Source: Irineochytrium annulatum
Taxonomy: Eukaryota > Chytridiomycota > Chytridiomycetes > Chytridiales > Chytridiaceae
Assembly (NCBI GenBank): GCA_027600665.1
Contig: JADGJL010000891.1
Location: forward strand, 1-12,409
DNA: 12,409 nucleotides
Direction: 5' to 3'
Positions 1-10,600 of the stretch are shown here, piece after piece. The position numbers and the translations under genes are program-made. Position 1 is the first letter of the stretch; each line of letters starts with the position of its first letter. Below the pieces are notes generated by a model. It made no database searches and was not told where the DNA came from. It was given only the letters and a program-made list of their open reading frames with translations.

Positions 1-3000
1 CTCCCGCCCGTACTCCACGAAACCTCGCCACCTCCTCGTCATAGTGTGCGCCGTGCACGGGACACGTGCCCGCCGACACCCCCGGTATTGGCCGCAACCA
101 CGCCCATTTCGACTCATCACCCTCCTCCCAGTCGTCCGCCGTTGCGGCAGCGCGAGCGATACCCGCACCGGTCTCTTTCCGGAGATCTTGCGCCTTCTTG
201 GCCCACGTGCCCATGAGGTAGTAGAGGGAGAATACATTGTCAAGCTGACTCCAGGGAGGCTTGCCAAGGATCATCTCGAATAGGCAGCAGCCGAGGGACC
301 AGATATCCTGCGCACCGCGGGGACCTTGTTCGGATGCGCCGTTGATGATCTCCGGGGCCATATACGACGGCGAGCCGAACATCTGCTGGAGGTGGGGCTT
401 GTCACAGCAGCGTTGATGAATTTTCGCCCCCTAATATGCACAGCAACAAAGGGTAAGTCAAAAACTCAGTCACAAATAACCGAACTAACCCCGAAGTCAG
501 CCAATTTGATGACGTTGTCTTTCAGCAACAGGTTACCAGGCTTCAGGTCACGATGCACGATGTCATGCTTGTGAATGTACCTCAACCCCTCAAGGATCTG
601 CCTAACCCACACTCGGACAAGTCCCTCATCCTTTATCCCCGGCTTTAGGTCCCTCTGCGCTTCATCCGGCTCAAGACCGCTCGGAATTCGATTCTGGTAT
701 ATCCGGTCATGGACGGATCCACCCGAGGCAAACTCCAGGAAAACAAACATATCCTCCCCGATGCTCTCGACGCCGTAGTAGCGCAACAAGTTCGGATGGT
801 CCAACAACCTGAGGAGCTTAACGATCGTCGCGAACAGCTTCGGAATGGGCAACCACGGGTGCGTGCTCGCAATCCTCGTGCGCTTGATTGCAAAAAGGGG
901 GCGGAGGGTGGAGGGGTGAACAGCCTCGAAGACCATGCCCGTGGTTCCGGAGCCCAGCAGGTTGCCCATGGCCCAATGCGGGAAGAGGGAGGCAAGGTAT
1001 CCAACCTCGGCCTCGCGGTCGTCGTCCTCGTCTGAGTCGGAGGAGGGGTCGACCTCGGACAAGAGCGACATCGCATCCCCGTCGCGCAGCGTTGGAGTTG
1101 TAGGGTCTTCTCCAAGCGGGGAGGTGACGCCAGCGTCCGGGAGAGAATTAGCCGTTCTGCCGTCGTGGTTTGGGTCGGAAGCAGAACGCAAAGGAGATGG
1201 GTTTTGGGGGACGATGATTGCCGTGAGGCTTGAAGTGGCGCTAACCGTCGTCTCAGCGGTCGAAGCGGTGGCTGAGATATGGCTCCTCCTCACAAACCCG
1301 GCAGCGTCGTCGGAAACTGTCGAATCCCGCGGCCGAGCGGTAGCTTGAGTCGTGTCCGACTCGGTATTGAACGTCACCCCGCTTGCTAGTGTGCTCGTGA
1401 GCGATTGCTGTACCGTCCCCGCCGTTAAAGACCCCATGTTCGACTGTAGTGTCTCCAGCATGCCAATCTCCTTCCTCCCCAATAGCTTCTCTGCCTCCGC
1501 CGACACCATCCCCACCATCGCCTCTGTACCTTGTGGCTTCTCCCCACTCGCCACTGCCATCTTGAATTCGCACATGCCGTGTATAAATCCCTCAATGCCG
1601 CGAACCTGCTCATCGACTAACAAACTCCTCCGCCTGGCTCTAAATTTCCTCGAAAGGTCGTCTTCCGGTAGGTCCCTCAGCACGTTCCCGTTGTCGACAG
1701 GAGAGAGCAGCGACACGAAGGACGCTACCGAGGGTATAAACGGCCTCCGCCTCTGAACGCCAGTGCTCCCCTTCCGAGAAAGTGAATATTTGGAGTAGGA
1801 TGACGCGATCGACGCCGGCCGATACTGACGCGACGAAATCTGACGGGACATGGTCGAGTGCGAGATGGATATGACGGAACCCCGTGGGGAGAGCTTTTGT
1901 TGCCAGTCGTCGTCGTCGAGGTGTTCGTAGAGGGACGACGGGTAGCGGTGCATTGGTGAGGGTGTGGGCGCCCCATTAAACGACGATTGTGCGTGGGTCT
2001 CGGTGCTCCCCACTTTGCCATCGGCTTCGGAAAGAACGAAGGCAAGCGGCGAGTTCGGATCTCTCTCCTCGCCCACGCCGCCGAAAGCCACGCGCCCCAG
2101 CACCGACGGCTGCCCATCGGCCGGCCCGTAGCCCTCGTCACCTTCATCGCTCGATATCGTAGCGCCCAGCTTTTCCCCCGCAAACGGGAACATCATTTTC
2201 CTCGCGAGCTTTGGCCATGGCCCTTGCGCCATCGATAGGAAAGACACGCGCCTCGCCCTCTTCGCGTCCATCGACGACGCTCTGTGCTCAAGCGCGCGTG
2301 CTTGCCGCAAGTCCCCATCCGACTGCGCCTGGTGTTGAATGTAGGCAGATGGCCCACCTGCTTGACTAGCAAGATGGTAAGCCCCTTCCTTCAGCGACGT
2401 ATTCCGCGCTGGTATCGGTGCCTGCATGGCCGTGCTCCCCACCCGCCTCGGCCCCAACACCATACTCGAGACGTAGGGTTCCTGCATGACGGTCGACCCA
2501 TGCGAGGATCCGCCTCCGCCTATCGATGGAGTTTGAGTCACGCTCCGATTCATGACGATACCGAGCGCCGCAGTGGTGGATATCGCCGACGAAGAGCTCA
2601 TATAACTATCAGCAGACGACAGAGAGTCCTCCGAGGTCCTCCGTGCAGTCCCGCCCTTCCTCGCGTCAGACCCTTGCGACCCTCCCGATTGTCCCTGTCC
2701 TCCCATGAAACTCGGAAACGGCCAGCCAGATACGCCCCCGCTTAGGCCCTGAAGAAGGCCCGGCGACCTCCTTAGACTCGGCGACCGCTTCGATACAGTA
2801 TGGTGACCACTCCCACCACCCCCGCCGCTGCTGTTGCTCCCACCCGTTGACAACCCACCGCCACTGTTGGGTCCTCCGCCCCCGTTCCCGACGTCCTCGA
2901 ACTGCGCCGGATCTGCCCTCGGCGGCATGGGCACGGAATCGAACCTCCTCCGCCTCGAGGACGAGCTCGACGACCTCTCCGATTCGGCTCCGATCATTGA

Positions 3001-3696
3001 CGAATTCGAGGACGAGTTACTCTGCGACCTCACCCGCGGGTTGCCCGACACGGCACCGCCGACTACATGGCCCGCCGCGGGCTGGTGCCAGGGCTTCAGG
3101 GACGAAGTTCCGCCGACCATGACGCTGTCAAGGTCGATAATGCCACGGTTATCCTGCTGGCGGTTCGAGCTCGAGTGGCTGCGCGAACGGCTGCTTTTTG
3201 CGGCGGAGGAGGAGGATGATGCGGAGGCATGGTGGGGTGGGCGGGAGGAGGAGGAGGACGTCGACGATGAGGTCGTGCCCGACGCGTTGGTAAGGGTGCT
3301 GGCGGGTCGCGAGCGTGATGCCCCGGCATGCATATGCGGTTTTGCTTGGTCCCCGGCGGCATTGAGAGGGTGCATCGCCGAAGAGCTGCCCTTAGATGCA
3401 TTGGCTTTGGCGGCGGCGACAGATCGAAGAGCCGGGCCAAGGATGGGATCGTCAAGCGACCCTAAGGAGCATGAGCATTAGGACGGCCCGCTAAGCCTGA
3501 TACGCAAGCGCCCGGTAAGTAGTCCAAGTGCAATCCACGCCGTCATTCGTTCCTTGTTGAGGGTAATCGCGCCATGGCAACAGAATGATGAATGCTCACC
3601 GAACGACTTCTGCCGCCGCACAGGACCTCTCTGTTGCGAATGCGATGCAATCCCTCGCTGTGTGTCCACTGATCCTCGGACGTCATCGGGATCCAT
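1..3696 (-). CDS. MAPKKK, SSK2/MEKK4-like serine/threonine kinase (3' end beyond window)
   Basis: Predicted MAP kinase kinase kinase. By family it should phosphorylate a MAPKK, most likely in the osmostress (HOG/p38-type) cascade, in the cytoplasm. My exons are 3696-3600, 3461-490 and 430 to the left edge. The introns are 3462-3599 (GTGAGC..CTTAG with a CTAAT branch, phase 1) and 431-489 (GTTAGT..ATTAG, phase 0). About 1166 residues are visible. Residues 1 to about 855 are Ser/Gly/Arg-rich and mostly low complexity, with no domain I recognise. The kinase domain starts near 859: Gly loop GSGTTG (869-874), AIK lysine K892, HRDLKPGN (D1004), DFG (1021-1023), MFGSPSYMAPE (APE 1048-1050) and DIWSLGC. 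YYGVE, LEFASGGS and PWSQLDN match the SSK2/MEKK4 group. By hand alignment the helix-C glutamate position is Ile912. A Trp/Cys/His-containing insert follows PWSQLDN. The start was chosen at 3696 for its good context (gaagATGG) and because the first intron is phase-consistent. An upstream start at 3917 is possible. Confidence 0.92.
431..489 (-). other. Intron splitting the kinase activation segment
   Basis: Read on the minus strand, the donor GTTAGT starts at 489, directly after the GGG of the DFG motif. The acceptor ATTAG ends at 431. The 59-base intron is phase 0. Without splicing, the frame runs into a TGA about eight codons after DFG. With it, DFG continues to GAKIH and then to the SPSYMAPE motif, as expected for an activation segment. 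A TGAC branch-like sequence lies upstream of the acceptor. Confidence 0.9.
3462..3599 (-). other. First coding intron of the MAPKKK gene
   Basis: On the minus strand the donor GTGAGC begins at 3599 and the acceptor CTCCTTAG ends at 3462, a 138-base intron. A CTAAT branch-like site lies about 20 bases before the acceptor. The upstream exon ends in phase 1 (TTC G) and the downstream exon supplies GG, giving F-G-S-L-D-D. The large exon is open from an in-frame TAA near 3480. Its first ATG, at 3375, would therefore be internal (residue 62) if this intron is real. Confidence 0.72.
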
Positions 3697-4325
3697 CTTC
3701 GCCCTTAAGGCGGACCAGTGTCCGTGATGGAGCCGCGGCGGCTGCAGGTGATTTGATCCGTCAGCAGCAACGTGCACCACCGAGGATCCCTCGAGCTCGC
3801 ACGCTGGTAACCGATAGAATACGAGCGGAGCCGGCGTCCACGGGTGTGGAGGCGATGCAGCAATGCTGATGATCGTTCCCGCTGTTTGACACCCTAATTA
3901 CAGATACTTACCCCCATGTCTGTTGTGGAACATTGGACGCCACCTAGGACGCTGGCCCTCGGCCCGAGCAAAACCGTGTCGCCGAACAGGCTTAGGTCCA
4001 TCCAGGGGTGGGAAAGGCGGACGACGGGATGCGGCAAGATTAGGCCCTTATGACCATATGCCATAATCACCATATATCTTTTAAACTCGCACGATAATTT
4101 GTAGTTTCATCCGCGGTAGCGTCTCTTGTTGCGGTAGCATGATTACGCATGGTAGAGAAATGAACTTTTAAGCGCAGTGCGTCAGGCGTGGCATTGAGCC
4201 GACGGTTGCTCGCCTGTAGAGCGTAGGTACGTAGGTCGTGCTGCAGGGTGTGACTGAATCCCTTCGTGGTGGACTAGATCACTGTCGTCGGTGCGTTAAG
4301 GCTTAAGGTGCCAAGTATCACAAAA
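3697..4325. promoter_or_regulatory. Divergent promoter region between MAPKKK and RasGEF genes
   Basis: These 629 bases lie between two start codons pointing away from each other, so they should hold the control elements of both genes. I see no convincing ORF. An AT-richer stretch at about 4050-4110 contains ATATATC followed by TTTTAAA, a candidate core-promoter zone. It also holds a direct repeat of ACCATAT (4053-4059 and 4069-4075). An imperfect 8-base tandem, CGTAGGTA/CGTAGGTC, lies at 4222-4237. On the minus strand a strong donor (ATGGGG followed by GTAAGTAT, GT at 3911) suggests a 5' leader intron or tiny first exon of the MAPKKK gene. No specific transcription factor site can be assigned. 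Confidence 0.5.
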
Positions 4326-6897
4326 ATGGACTTGCTTCCCATCCCCATCTCCCCGCTCGTCGCGGCCCTCGATGCCGCACAGGCCACGCTCGAGCGATCC
4401 CAGTCGTCGTACGCCGCATGCGCGTCATCGCGCGTCTCGACGTCGGACCTGGGCCGCGCCCGCAAGCTGCTTGAGGACGTACGGCTCGCGCAGCAGAGGG
4501 TCCAACAGCTCACGGCCGCGATCGACGATGTGAAGGACCTCGGGGCTCAAGGGTGGTGTCTGTGGTCCGCTGAAGGGTATGGCATATCACTGTTCATTCG
4601 ATCAATCTAATGCATCGTGTAGCATCGCTCACCAGATCGCATCCATAGACGTCCATCTCCTCCTCTCCCATCCCCCCACACCGCTCCTTTCGTTACCGCC
4701 ATCCACAACCCCGCACCACGCCTTCACCAACCACCTCCGCCTCTTGGCCATCTCGTCAATCCTCTCCGCAACCGACCCTGTGCACCACCCACCACCCGCG
4801 CACCGGGCGCAACCATTACCGATACCACCGGGGTTGGTGTATGATCCGCGACGTCGCGCCATCGCGCGTGCGCAGGTGGTGCAGGCGATCGTTGGCGTCG
4901 CGCATCTGCTGCTGCACGCGCACAGGGATGTGCCGGCGCTGGTGGCCCTTACGTCCGCGCTTAACGATCCGCGGGTGCAGCGTCTGCGAGCCACATGGGA
5001 TCTTGTGCCCCGACCGTGCCGTGACGCGCTGGCCCGGCTGTCGGCGCTGGTGCTCAACGATCGCGGGGATCCGTTGACGGCGGGGGAACAAATTGCGCTT
5101 ACTGGGGAACTGCTGGAGCATCACTCAACGGGGGCGGGCGGTGTTGTTTGCGTGATTCCGTGGCTGGAGCCGTTTCAGGAGGGTGCGAGGCAGTTGAGAA
5201 GTAGGGGGAGGAAGAATGTAGTAACGGGGGAAGTGACGCTTGATGACGGTGGCAAGGCGGGAATGGCGTTGCTTGTCGGAATGTTGGAGCGATGTCGCGG
5301 GGACACCGGATCCGGCTCCACACCACGGCGGACTCAAGCTGGTGCGTTGTATTCCGGTGCGAACCCGCTAGGTCACGCGGATAGCGGCGGTGTGAATGTG
5401 CCGGCGTACGAGCGTCCGCTCCGACAGGTGTTTGATGATTTGGCCAACACGCGGTACACAGGCGATGGGCGGATCACACACTGGATTTTGCGCGATGGGG
5501 ATTTCATAACTGATGAGAATTTATGGGAGAATTCGTTCAACGCTGAGCAGGTTACAGGGAAGGAAAAGGAGAAAGGGTGGGACGAGGGTAAAAGGTGGGG
5601 CGTTTGGATGGGGGAGGAGGAGGAGAAGGCGGAGGCCATCCGGCCGCTGGTTGCAGATGCGCTGATGGACGACGAGAGGCTGGTGGATCCGGAGGGGGCC
5701 GTGAAAGATCTTAGGCCGCCGACACTTTCATCGCCGAGTGGTCGTAGTAATATCGCCGCTAAGTCCTCCGTTGACCCGGCCGAGAAGGAATCCACGGATT
5801 TTCCGAATCTCGATGCTGAGGACGAGCCAATTGAGGCAGAACCGTCTAAGAGCGAGGAGTCGGTCAAGGTCGACAGTCCGCTTAGGCCCGTCATCGTGTC
5901 GCCTATTACCTCGCCATTCACCTCCGAACCAGCCGAAGGAGAGCTTCAAATGGAAAACATTCTTGACGCCCCTTCCGAAGACTCTGAGCTGGATGCGATC
6001 CTCACGAACGGTCGCGGCGTCCTCGCAGCCGCTCGCGCAGCCCTCGGCTCCAACGCCAAAGATTCCGACTCTGACTCCAACTGGAGTAGTAATGACGGCC
6101 ATGATGCGGAGAAAGAGCCCGAAGCCGACCGGACCGTCATCTCTAAGACCCTCATTGCCGCCGCTCTTCGCGCCGGCGCCGCCGGATCGGATCTGGATCG
6201 AGAGCTCGCGAACGCCGACGATGGTTTACAAAAGTTTGAGCAGGACACGTCGAGGATCATGCAGGCGCACTATGATAAAGCGGCGGCGGAACTAGAGCAG
6301 AGGGAGGTAGAGAGGGAACGGGCTGATGCAGCGCAAGAGGAGGAGGAGTATGAGAGACGGTTGAGGGCTCTCGAGGGTTTGTTGCCGGCTGTGCCGAGAG
6401 GGTTGCCCGTGACGGAGGATGAGGTTACGGAGGAGTCGCCTAAGTCTGCGGCTGTGAAGCGTGATTTAGAGGATGGAGCTGGAACGAAAGACTCAGTGGT
6501 ACCGGATATTGATGCAACCACCGAGGATGTCGAACCGGCCAATGGGGGTGGGATGCAGTTGAAGCCATCGGACGTGCACGTAGTAGCTGCAACAAATGAG
6601 GACGCTGACGGGATTGTCAAGGATACCGAGGACGAAGGGGATTTCGTAACACCTGTAGAAGGCGCTCCGACGTCCGTGGGCGGGGATGCCGACGACGCGG
6701 ACGCAGACGATGATGATTTGGATGCGTTTCTTGGTGGCGGGAACGACGCCGCTGCGCTTTCGATGGACTCGGCCGCACTGGCGCCGGTCGACGCGGAGGA
6801 GGGCGATGTGGAAGCGGGTGGCGGTGGCGAGGATTTGCTGTCGGATTTGGCGAGGAGGTTGCAGGGATTGCGGTCACCTTCTGATAAGAGCATGTAA
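4326..6897 (+). CDS. RasGEF (CDC25-homology) domain protein with acidic C-terminal tail
   Basis: Predicted guanine nucleotide exchange factor for a Ras-family GTPase, 841 residues from exons 4326-4576 and 4623-6897. The ATG at 4326 has excellent context (caaaaATGG). Residues 10-75 look helical and coiled-coil-like. The RasGEF domain spans roughly 84-310. It starts with GIAHQIASIDVHLLL, matching the family opening (ELA-x-Q-L-T-x-I-E/D). VPALVALTSALNDP (from 187), then VQRLRATW, matches the central family block, and CVIPWLEPF (from 260) matches the CVPFLG block. Residues 294-310 fit the final R-K-x-A-x-I helix. I see no RasGEF N-terminal (REM) module. Residues 311-841 are acidic, Ser-rich and largely disordered, with a charged coiled-coil stretch near 620-670. 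The domain is divergent, and its GTPase partner cannot be told from sequence. Confidence 0.83.
4577..4622 (+). other. 46-base intron of the RasGEF gene
   Basis: The donor GTATGG at 4577 and acceptor GTGTAG ending at 4622 enclose a CTAAT branch-like site about 15 bases before the acceptor. The exon ends in phase 2 (GG) and the next base C completes a Gly codon. The joined reading G-I-A-H-Q-I-A-S-I-D restores the conserved start of a RasGEF domain. That is the main evidence for this splice. An in-frame ATG at 4579 inside the intron would otherwise look like a start. Confidence 0.85.
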
Positions 6898-7607
6898 TAT
6901 GGATCATTTGTGGTATTTGTGGTGATCAAAGTCTTTGATTGTTAATCGCACAATCGCAAAAAGAATGAAAGAAATGCGCAAGAGCACGATCGAGTCGATG
7001 ATCGTTGCCAGGTTTCCATGGCCACACCCCGTAACCCCGCGAGCCGGACAGGGAGAACTCGTCGCTGCGGGTCGAACAATGAGACGACCGCTCCCCGTTG
7101 TTGCGTTGTCTCGACCCCTCTGCAGGCGCGCGACGGGCACAATGGCGAAAGGGTGATTGGCATTAGTGGCACGCTGCGGTGACGGGGATCGCATGGACGC
7201 GTGAAGGTGCGCGTATATCTTTTGGAGGGCGTGACGGGATTGGCCAACTGGGAAATCAGGGAGATTGTCAGGTTTGGTTGTCAGGGCAGTGAGGAGGTGA
7301 CTTGCACGCGGGCCCGAAACTCGACATAAGCCTGAGGACCGCCTCGCCTGCCCCGCCGACGACAGAGTGCGCCGACCTGACCTGCACCTGGCCCTGCTGC
7401 TCTGCGCTGCTCCCTCCGCTGCTCCCCGGCCTGCTGCTGGTCGACTTGAACGTAGAGCTGAAGCTGTGCTGGCAAGATCCTCGACAGCCATCACTGGACG
7501 CCTCCACCAATCCCGGAAGCCTCCACCACCACCGGCGCGTGGCCCTCCCTCGACACCAACCTCCCTAACCACCGACCGCCGCGTCGCATACCGGCAGCCG
7601 ATTCGGA
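6898..7607. other. Intergenic region: RasGEF 3' flank and patatin-like gene promoter/5' UTR
   Basis: I find no credible gene in these 710 bases. The first part is AT-richer and should hold the RasGEF 3' UTR, though no AATAAA is visible. A short inverted repeat ACGATC..GATCGT lies near 6987-7006. An ACGCGT hexamer lies at 7197-7202; in other fungi this is the MluI cell-cycle box, but one copy is weak evidence. The last 100 bases before the ATG at 7608 are C/A-rich with few G runs, as expected for a 5' leader. Long antisense frames here begin with GTG and are rejected. Confidence 0.5.
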
Positions 7608-10600
7608 ATGGACCGGTCTTCTTGGTTCTCCCCGTCCTCCTCCCCCGACGTCGTGCTTGACGCCGCCAACGCGCAGCACGATAAGGACGCGGCGACCAGC
7701 CAGCGCGCCAGTCTGGTCAGCCGCGCGTTTGAGATCGCGCGGAACCCGTCCCACGCGGCTTACGGGGTGGCGAAGTACCTGCTCGCGACCACCGGGACAC
7801 CCGCACCGGCGTCCCCGGAGCAGGTGCCCGCTGCTACCACGCGCTTGACGGAGGGAGCGGACGACACGGGGTCCGACAGCTCATCGACGATGGTGGACGA
7901 GCAGATGGTCGCGAGGGCGGGATCGGTCGATGGGGCCAATAAGGCCGATGGAGATGAGGAGAGAAGGGTGAGTGCTTTGGAGCAAGAAGTAGGGACAGGG
8001 AGATAGGATGAGAGACTCAGGGATGGGATAAGATACAGGAAGGGGCCGAGACGACGGCAGAAAAGATCGGCGAGGATGTGGGAAGGGATTAGCGACAGGA
8101 AGGAGTTGGAAACCGGGGTGGGAAGGAGAGAAGAGGGACAATAAGCAGAGTTGGTGCAGTAGGACGGATTCTATGCGGAGATGTTCCTGCCTTTTGTTTC
8201 TTGATCCGGCTGTCCTTAACCTGAATTCTTCGCAACGTAGATCCGTGAGGCGCGCCTTAAGTACAGCATGGCATCTTTCTTCTTCAAGGATGTCCCTGCT
8301 GAATACGTTTCACACGTAAGTCCTCCATTTGCTGCCGTCGTTAGTACCTTCGTCGCTATTGCTTAACGGTCCTAATCCACCGCTCGTTATAGATGATGGA
8401 TGATTCGGCTACCCCTACCTCCGCCGCTCACTCCGTCGCCCCCGCTACGCCAACGAAGGCTCCCCGTACCGCGTGGGAGAAGTTCTTGTACGGCAAGGGT
8501 GAGGACGACGCCGACGCTTGTGCCACCTCAGCCCTACCTGCCCCCGTCGATGAGCCCGCGGGGACACCCTCGACGGACGCTACCCTGGATGTCGTCGACG
8601 CTACGCCTGCCTCCCCGTCACACTCCTCCTCGTCCGGCGCCAACAAGCAGGAGCGCGGCTTCTGGACCCGCGTCCTGTACGGCCGCGGCGATGGCGATGA
8701 CGAGGATGCGCACGCCGTTCCTTCCATGACCGCCGCGATTATAAACGACTCGTCGGCTGCTGGTTCCGCCTACGTGCCCGCTGCGCGCCATGATACCGTT
8801 TCGGTTACAACCTCGCCCGTCAGCAGCCCCGGGCGATCTAGCCTGTCGTTTGCGCACCGCGAGGTGTACGAAGGCCCCGTGATTGAGGAGGTTCACGGCG
8901 ACGCTGAGCTCTTAGCTACGGACGAGGCGGCCGTCCGGCCCGAGCGCGGTTTTTGGGTGAAGGTGCTATTTGGGAAGGGCGATGACGAGGGCGAGGAGGA
9001 GGAACAGGCTCACGGCGACCGGCAGCACGTCGATGGCGGCCAGGCCAGGGACGAGACCATCGAGGGTCGCTCTTCGACTACGACGCTAACGGATGACGGT
9101 GCCGCCCAGCTCGAGAGGATCGCCGAAGCCGTTAAGGTCTTTCATCCGGCTGCCGAGTCCGAGGCCCGCCACGCCGATGAGCCCGTCACGTCGTCCGCCG
9201 TCGGGCCGCGCAGGTCCCTTGTGGCGCTGCCGTCTATGAAGGAGATAGGTCGCGTAGTGTCGGCCTTGCCGGGCGTAGCTGTTGTCTCAAAGCTCCCGGG
9301 AGCCTCCCTCGTCGCCAACTTGCCGATTGTTTCCCAGGTCTTAGACGCGGCCTTCCCAGCCGGCGAGCACGCGTCGGCAGCGGTGAAGCCTCGGGATGTC
9401 GACATGGCTCCCGTCACTGCCTCGGCCCCGGCGCCGGCGCCAGCGCTGCTCGCCATCGCCGCCTCGACCCAGGATACCTTCGATGCTCCCCCGCCGGGGT
9501 CGGTTGTCGCCCGTCGCCTTGCCGGTGCTTCCCCATCCCCGATATCCCCGACCACCCTCGCCTCCCGCGTTATCGCGGCCGCTGCACCCGTTACGTCTAA
9601 CGCACACGTCGCCTCCGCCGCAGCTTGGTCGCTGCGAACGTCCCTCGACGCCGCCGCGACGGCCGTTGGCGCCGTCAACTACGTCGCTGACACAGCGGCG
9701 ACCATCACCTCCGGCACCCGGAACGCTCGCAAGCATTCCCTTTTGTTTAGGACGCGTGACGCGGCGATCGGCGTGATCGGGAATGTCGCCACTCGGGTGG
9801 GTAAGGTCGGCGTCGTCGGGAAAGCGGTCAAGGCCGCGCAGGGGTACGTCCCAGAGGGCGTTGGGGCGATCGTGGCGCATGCCGCCGGCGTGCCCACGTT
9901 CCACAGCCAGCAGCTGACTGCGACGGAGAAGCCGCGCATGTGCAGGGCAAGGTCGCTAAGGAGCTTCTATCCGCGTGGGACGCAACCGCTCAGCTTTTCG
10001 TTTGCCGGCGGCAGCGGCGTCGGGTCGGTTGCATTAGCCGAGGCTCGTTACGCTGTCGGCGTTGCGGAGGGCCTCAGGGCCAGGTTCCGCGACTGCGTGG
10101 TGGATGAGGCCCGCTATTTGGGTTGCGGGCTTGGAGCAGTCGTTGCGGCTGCTATGGCACTCGGTATCGACTTGGAGAGGGTCAAGGACTTGTTGAACGG
10201 TTTAGAAGAGAAGGCAAGCAACAGGTACGTTGTTTGTTGTCCTCGCTCACGTTGCGCCACTGTACCTTTGACGAACCCTATACCTTTGTGTTATCTACAG
10301 ATTCATGGGCGGCGTTGGATCAGTTTCTACGACGCTCCGTGCGTCGCTGCAATCCATCCTTCCCTTTGATGTAGCGCCTGCCCGCGGCCGGCTTTGGATC
10401 TCTGTTACGACGATGCCGTCTTTCAATAACGAGCTCCTGGCGGACTTCGCGACCCGGGAGGATCTGGTCGATGCGCTTGTTGCTTCCTGCTACGTGCCCG
10501 TTAGTTACTCCCACAAATTTTCTTCCAGATTGGCACAAAGATTTATACCCTTTTCTTCCCCTATCAGGTGCTACACGAGCCCACCGGCCCTAAGAGCGGC

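Noticed and set aside
2834..3481. 215-residue plus-strand open frame opposite the MAPKKK
   Set aside because: Antisense to the Ser-rich exon, with Pro/Arg/Glu-rich shadow composition, a non-ATG start and no domain.
3585..3869. 94-residue plus-strand frame in the divergent promoter
   Set aside because: It overlaps the first exon and intron of the MAPKKK gene on the other strand and has no domain.
6904..7572. 222-residue minus-strand frame with a hydrophobic C-terminal stretch
   Set aside because: It opens with GTG, overlaps the likely promoter and 5' leader of the patatin-like gene, is Arg/Gly-rich and matches nothing I recognise.
8393..8395. ATG at 8393 as the start of the patatin-like gene
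   Set aside because: It directly follows a strong acceptor. The upstream exons are open, phase-consistent, and exon 2 with its boundary is preserved in the decayed copy.
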